Assembly: GCA_955652195.1 (NCBI GenBank) | Contig: CATPBC010000298.1 | Location: 1-9,163, forward strand | Length of the DNA: 9,163 bases | DNA from: an uncultured Xanthobacteraceae bacterium | Lineage (GTDB): Bacteria; Pseudomonadota; Alphaproteobacteria; Rhizobiales; Xanthobacteraceae | Direction of reading: 5' to 3' | Notes under the pieces: model-generated | Database searches by the model: none | Told to the model about the DNA's origin: nothing | What the model saw: the letters and a program-made list of their open reading frames with translations, nothing else | Translations under genes and position numbers: made by a program | In this document: one piece after another, positions 9,083-9,163 of the stretch | Position numbering within the stretch: position 1 is the stretch's first letter | Layout: each line of letters opens with the position of its first letter

Positions 9083-9163
9083 ATGGCTAACGCGAATAAT
9101 TCAACCGACAAAGTAGAAGGCCTGATTGCCGTCGACAAGATCGGCACCAAAGTCCTGTTCCTC
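9083..9163 (+). CDS. Unrecognised protein, first 27 codons only
   Basis: An open frame starts at ATG 9083 and runs without a stop to the window edge. GGAAGA at 9069-9074 lies 8 nt upstream and supports the start. The visible residues begin MANANNSTDKVEGLIAVDK and go on with IGTKVLFL: a polar lead followed by two short hydrophobic strand-like segments, without signal peptide. The pattern of Val-Asp-Lys, Gly, then Val-Leu-Phe-Leu resembles the first blade of a YncE-like beta-propeller, but 27 residues are too few to assign a family. It is divergent from the LVIVD gene, so the two may share a control region. Confidence 0.6.
   Translation, partial: MANANNSTDKVEGLIAVDKIGTKVLFL

Overview
The window looks like chromosomal DNA of a GC-rich alphaproteobacterium, most likely a Rhizobiales member in or near the Bradyrhizobium/Rhodopseudomonas/Pseudolabrys group. 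This rests on three things: the aspartate aminotransferase and acyl-CoA dehydrogenase sequences resemble the Bradyrhizobiaceae versions, there is an orphan Bug-type solute-binding protein, and the intergenic gaps carry palindromic repeats of a kind scattered through these genomes. The assignment is from memory of the families; no search was run. No tRNA, rRNA, CRISPR array, transposase or phage gene was found.

Layout. Left part (1-2742, minus strand): a full-length ABC exporter with fused membrane and ATPase domains, followed 68 nt later by an acyl-CoA dehydrogenase that leaves the window at base 1 and has no ordinary start codon where the family begins. A 193-nt divergent gap with a perfect 10-bp palindrome separates the exporter from a plus-strand periplasmic Bug/TctC protein (2936-3940). 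That gene converges on a glutathione S-transferase-like gene (3966-4598, minus). A 238-nt divergent gap with a 12-bp direct repeat leads to aspartate aminotransferase aatA (4837-6042, plus).

Right part: aatA converges on an MFS transporter gene (6262-7611, minus) across a 219-nt gap filled by a nested inverted repeat. Upstream of the MFS gene, in the same direction, lies an LVIVD-repeat beta-propeller protein (7760-8977). The 148 nt between these two genes hold a 13-bp tandem repeat and a 9-bp inverted repeat with a competing alternative hairpin just before the MFS ribosome-binding site. A divergent gap carrying an alphaproteobacterial REP-like palindrome then leads to the first 27 codons of an unrecognised plus-strand gene (9083 onward).

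How the genes may work together. Most are ordinary accessory metabolism: nutrient capture (Bug, MFS), export (ABC), acyl-CoA oxidation, GST and amino-acid transamination. The unit most worth following is the propeller-MFS pair with its divergent neighbour. The propeller has about six LVIVD-type strand motifs and a histidine recurring near the start of five successive blades, which suggests a metal or ligand site. The structured leader suggests that expression of the transporter is tuned separately from that of the propeller. This is inference; no defined new system can be proven from the window.
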